Positions 61,170-64,000 of a DNA stretch of 64,000 nucleotides are shown here, piece after piece. The stretch spans positions 1-64,000 of the forward strand of contig NZ_JAGGKI010000019.1 in assembly GCF_017873605.1 (NCBI RefSeq), read 5' to 3'. Each line of letters starts with the position of its first letter. The first letter of the stretch is position 1. The DNA is from Paenibacillus lactis (GTDB lineage: Bacteria; Bacillota; Bacilli; Paenibacillales; Paenibacillaceae). The position numbers and the translations under genes were made by a program. The notes below the pieces were generated by a model. That model saw only the letters and a list, made by a program, of their open reading frames with translations, had not been told where the DNA came from and made no database searches.

Positions 61170-62485
61170 AGAATCCCCGCCTTCATCGCCTGATAGACCA
61201 ACTGCGAGAAGAGGCTGTTGGACCAGGCGAACCATGATCTGGTGAATTCGGACGGATTATCGGCATGGAAGCCTTCGTGCATGAAGCCCGTATCGGCATC
61301 CGTCGCTTCAAGAAGCGCGATCATCTCCAGCTTCTCTTCGGCGGTCTGTGCCGTCAGCCCCTGCATCGATAATGCCATATGCCAGATGTAGCCCGGCGGC
61401 GTATGCGGACTGCCGATGCCTTTGGCCGCGGTGCCCTCGTAATAGAACGGGTTTTCTTTGCTAAGCGCGAACCGGCGGGTGTTCTGATAGATCGGATCAT
61501 CCGCCGTAACGTATCCAAGATACGGAATCGACATCAAGCCCGGCGTTCCCGCATCGTCCATGAGGCAGTAATTGCCGAATCCGTCGGTTTCGTAGGCGTA
61601 GATCGGCCCAAACTCCGGATGACGGTAAATCCCGTACAGCTGAATACCGTGGTCAACGTCGGCTTCAAGGCGCTTCAGCTCGTCCAGGAGCGCCATATCC
61701 CGGAACACCCACTCGGCGAACTCCTGCATTTGGCGCAGGGCAACGACCGCGAACATATTGCCCGGAATATTGTAGTGGAAATCGCATGCGTCATCGCTGG
61801 AGCGGAAGCCGGACCAGATCATGCCCGTATAATTGACCGGCATGCCGAGGCCATCATTGCGAAGAGAATCCGTCGGGATGCCGTTGTTGCGGGTAAACCG
61901 GTACGGCGACTTTTCGAAATGGCGCTGCTCGGTTTTGAACAGCTCCACGATTTTCAGCATTGCGGATTTAAAGTTCGCGTCGAACACGTCCGTAAGTCCC
62001 GTTTCTTTCCAATACAGATAGGCCAGGCGGACGGAGAAGCAAAGCGAGTCGATCTCGAATTTCCGTTCCCACACCCATGGCGACATGTCGGTTACGTCCG
62101 TCGTGTTCCAATGCCAGTCGTTGGCCGACTCATTAAAAGCATTCGCGTAAGGATCGATATGAATATATTGAAAATGACGTTTGATCAACCCGCTCAATAT
62201 ACGCTGGAGCTGCGGATCTTCCTTCGCAAACGGGATATAGTGGACGACCTGCTCCACCGAATCGCGCAGCCACATCGCAGGGATATCGCCAGTGATGACG
62301 AAGGTCGTGCCGTCGTCCATCAGCTTCGTGGTCGTCTCCAGCGTGTTCGGAAAGCAGTTCTTGAAGAGACGCAGCAGCTTCGGACGGTGCGCCAGCTTCT
62401 CCTCGGCTTCCTCTAGCACGGCCTGGATTGATGCCGGCAGCTCGAGTGCAGGCATCGGGATTTTGGGGAGTCTGAATTGTTCCAT
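61166..62485 (-). CDS. GH125 exo-alpha-1,6-mannosidase
   Basis: A 439-residue GH125 enzyme. This family comprises inverting, metal-independent exo-alpha-1,6-mannosidases acting on high-mannose N-glycans. Recognised from TGDIPAMWLRDSVEQV near residue 70, YANAFNESANDWHWNTTDVT, LCFSVRLAYLYWKETG, and CDFHYNIPGNMFAVVALRQM. Length is usual. Start at 62485 follows AAGGAGCCAGAACAAC. Overlaps the next gene, and follows the GH38 gene by 38 bases. Confidence 0.9.
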   Translation of the reverse strand: MEQFRLPKIPMPALELPASIQAVLEEAEEKLAHRPKLLRLFKNCFPNTLETTTKLMDDGTTFVITGDIPAMWLRDSVEQVVHYIPFAKEDPQLQRILSGLIKRHFQYIHIDPYANAFNESANDWHWNTTDVTDMSPWVWERKFEIDSLCFSVRLAYLYWKETGLTDVFDANFKSAMLKIVELFKTEQRHFEKSPYRFTRNNGIPTDSLRNDGLGMPVNYTGMIWSGFRSSDDACDFHYNIPGNMFAVVALRQMQEFAEWVFRDMALLDELKRLEADVDHGIQLYGIYRHPEFGPIYAYETDGFGNYCLMDDAGTPGLMSIPYLGYVTADDPIYQNTRRFALSKENPFYYEGTAAKGIGSPHTPPGYIWHMALSMQGLTAQTAEEKLEMIALLEATDADTGFMHEGFHADNPSEFTRSWFAWSNSLFSQLVYQAMKAGIL

Positions 62486-62523
62486 GTTGTTCTGGCTCCT
62501 TCTTGTTCAGTAATGTGTCGTTC

Positions 62524-64000
62524 CTAGTTCATAGTTCTAAATTTGATCGTTCGGATCTCGTACGGCTTAAATTCAAGCTTCAAGCTGCCGGCTTCGCAAA
62601 CGATCGGTTCAAGCTCCTCTTCAAGCGCATTGGAAAGGTACGCCGCTTCATAAGCGTGAGGCCATTCAAGCCTCACTTCCTCCCGGCCTCCGGCTGATTC
62701 GTAGAGACGCAGAATATAACCGCTGCCGTCCTCTGCCGGCTTAACCGTATCCAGCACGACATGCACGCTTTCCAGCTCGATCCATGAATGAACCGGCGCA
62801 AGGGTGCCTTTCTTCGGACTCGTCTTCAAGCAAGGGAGCTCGTGATTCAGTTCGGCAGCCTTGCGTACAACTCCTGCTTGTCTCCAGTCTCCTTCATGCG
62901 GATAGAGCGAATAAGTGAATACATGCTCGCCCAGATCGGCCGTCTGATCCGGCCATTTCGGTGCTCTTAGGAGCGACAGCCGAATGGTGCTGTCCTGGAT
63001 GTCATAGCCGTACTTGCAGTCATTGATCAAGCTGACGCCGTATCCATGCTCGGATACGTCCGCAAACCGGTGGCCGCACACCTCATATTGAGCCTGTTCC
63101 CAGCTCGTATTCCGGTGGGTCGGGCGTTCGATCGTGCCGAACGGGATTTCATAGGTCGCCTTGTCGGCCACGACGTCGATCGGAAAGCCGACCTTCAGCA
63201 GCTTGTGCGATTCGTTCCAGCTGACATGCGTCTGAAAATCGATTCGCTTGTCATGGTGATACAGGATCATGTCCTGCGTGATGACAGATTCATGGATGCG
63301 CCAGCTAAAGCGCAGCACGTCCTGAACGTCACCTTGATGTGCCAGCTGCTTTCCGATCAGTTCGGCGTCGCCGGCCGGCTGATCTTCATAGCGGGTATCG
63401 ATATCCCACGCATCCCACAGCGTCGGACGGTCATGGAAGAAATGGAAGCGGTTCGCCGACTCGCCCGGCTTCACGATTTCACGCTGCGCTTCCTTGTCCC
63501 ACAGACTCGTAATTTCGCCGCGGTGATTGAACCGGATCCGGTAATATTTCGTCTCCCAAACGTCGCCAAGCTGAATCTGCGCTATTGCAAGCGCCGAACC
63601 CGCATCTCCACCATCCGGTCCATCGTTCGGCTTGTCGTTCCGATCATCGTTCCGTCCATTGATCAAGTCATCATTCGAGCCTTCGCCGGATCCGCTAGCG
63701 CCGGTAGCCTTGAGCCAAATCGTTGTGTATCCAAAGCCCGGAATGGCGGGAACGTAAACATGCATGCTCTTCGGTTCTGCATCCGACTCCCCGGGGATCA
63801 TATCGTACAGAAGCGGCGTTCCGTCCGCATCATGCGGCGCAAATCCGGCAAGCCCCTGATCCTCCGTCAAGGATATGACGGCATTCCGGGTCCATCCGAG
63901 TCCGTTAAATACAACGTAAGGGATTCCTTCCCCTTCGGTATTGATCTGTTCCGCTACCGCCTTCACAGCTGTATGAAGGCTTGTCTGTCCGAGCTTGAAT
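62524..64000 (-). CDS. GH38 alpha-mannosidase, C-terminal part (runs off window)
   Basis: The C-terminal 490 residues of a second GH38-type alpha-mannosidase. The beta-rich C-terminal domains are present and it ends in a TIKFRTMN strand, but the zinc and nucleophile region lies beyond the right edge. The frame is open to base 64000. A low-complexity insert (residues GSNDDLINGRNDDRND and neighbours, plus-strand about 63600-63690) interrupts the domain, rich in Asn, Asp and Gly. First gene of the mannosidase unit seen here. Confidence 0.82.
   Translation of the reverse strand, partial: FKLGQTSLHTAVKAVAEQINTEGEGIPYVVFNGLGWTRNAVISLTEDQGLAGFAPHDADGTPLLYDMIPGESDAEPKSMHVYVPAIPGFGYTTIWLKATGASGSGEGSNDDLINGRNDDRNDKPNDGPDGGDAGSALAIAQIQLGDVWETKYYRIRFNHRGEITSLWDKEAQREIVKPGESANRFHFFHDRPTLWDAWDIDTRYEDQPAGDAELIGKQLAHQGDVQDVLRFSWRIHESVITQDMILYHHDKRIDFQTHVSWNESHKLLKVGFPIDVVADKATYEIPFGTIERPTHRNTSWEQAQYEVCGHRFADVSEHGYGVSLINDCKYGYDIQDSTIRLSLLRAPKWPDQTADLGEHVFTYSLYPHEGDWRQAGVVRKAAELNHELPCLKTSPKKGTLAPVHSWIELESVHVVLDTVKPAEDGSGYILRLYESAGGREEVRLEWPHAYEAAYLSNALEEELEPIVCEAGSLKLEFKPYEIRTIKFRTMN

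Noticed and set aside
1-64000. Prophage, insertion sequence, CRISPR or rRNA
   Set aside because: No transposase, integrase, phage structural gene, direct-repeat array or rRNA sequence was seen on either strand.

Overview
The window is chromosomal DNA of a low-GC-phylum (Firmicutes) spore-former, most likely a Paenibacillus or close Paenibacillaceae relative. Evidence: strong AAGGAGG-type ribosome binding sites, Bacillus-type housekeeping genes (ylbF/ylbG, ylaN, yugN, yktB, ccpA, acsA/acuA divergon, gndA, speA, rpsD with a long leader), GTG/TTG starts, and a large carbohydrate-degradation cluster. I found no prophage, insertion sequence, CRISPR array or rRNA; one tRNA gene (tRNA-Val, GAC) is present.

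Layout. 0.2-6.5 kb (minus): ylbG-ylbF; a translationally coupled pair made of an XPB-type helicase and a large helicase-associated partner; an M20 amidohydrolase; a NUDIX hydrolase. 6.7-10 kb (plus): yugN-ftsW and a Ca2+/H+ antiporter, with an Asp23-family gene on the minus strand between them. 10-15.3 kb (minus): ylaN, an N-terminally shortened HPr-like protein, an M29 aminopeptidase, a lipoprotein and a GAF/GGDEF diguanylate cyclase. 15.5-20 kb (plus): rpsD behind a ~190-nt leader, then a class A penicillin-binding protein with fibronectin-like C-terminal domains. 20-25 kb: acetate/catabolite block acsA <-> acuA, mtnN, ccpA. 26-31 kb: PTS enzyme I overlapped with a GlcNAc/glucose-type IICBA transporter. 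31-34 kb: an unusual EPSP synthase (aroA) and aroK with a rhodanese between. 34-43 kb: gndA, yktB, speA and several small or secreted proteins. 43-50 kb is gene-poor: one tRNA, small membrane peptides, a frameshifted small membrane gene, an orphan ATP-dependent DNA ligase and an agr-type cyclic-peptide signalling locus. 50-54 kb: a TetR-GNAT-ABC exporter operon behind a perfect palindromic operator, and an L,D-transpeptidase. 55-64 kb (minus): four glycoside hydrolases (GH38, GH125, a clan GH-A enzyme, GH38) forming an alpha-mannoside / high-mannose glycan degradation operon that continues past the right edge.

The genes that work together most clearly: ccpA could act on acsA/acuA through the cre-like site seen between them, and works with PTS components; aroA and aroK are both shikimate-pathway enzymes; the mannosidases would trim alpha-mannans stepwise inside the cell. 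The most unusual piece is the agr locus at 47.5-48.8 kb: agrB overlaps a newly identified 46-residue agrD whose peptide has no cysteine, and the third overlapping gene looks like the membrane half of an AgrC sensor with no kinase domain. No agrA or complete agrC is visible within several kb. Other points for a second look are the HPr-like protein without His15, the altered active-site loop in AroA, a long antisense terminator lying inside a predicted gene, and two homopolymer-associated frame problems.
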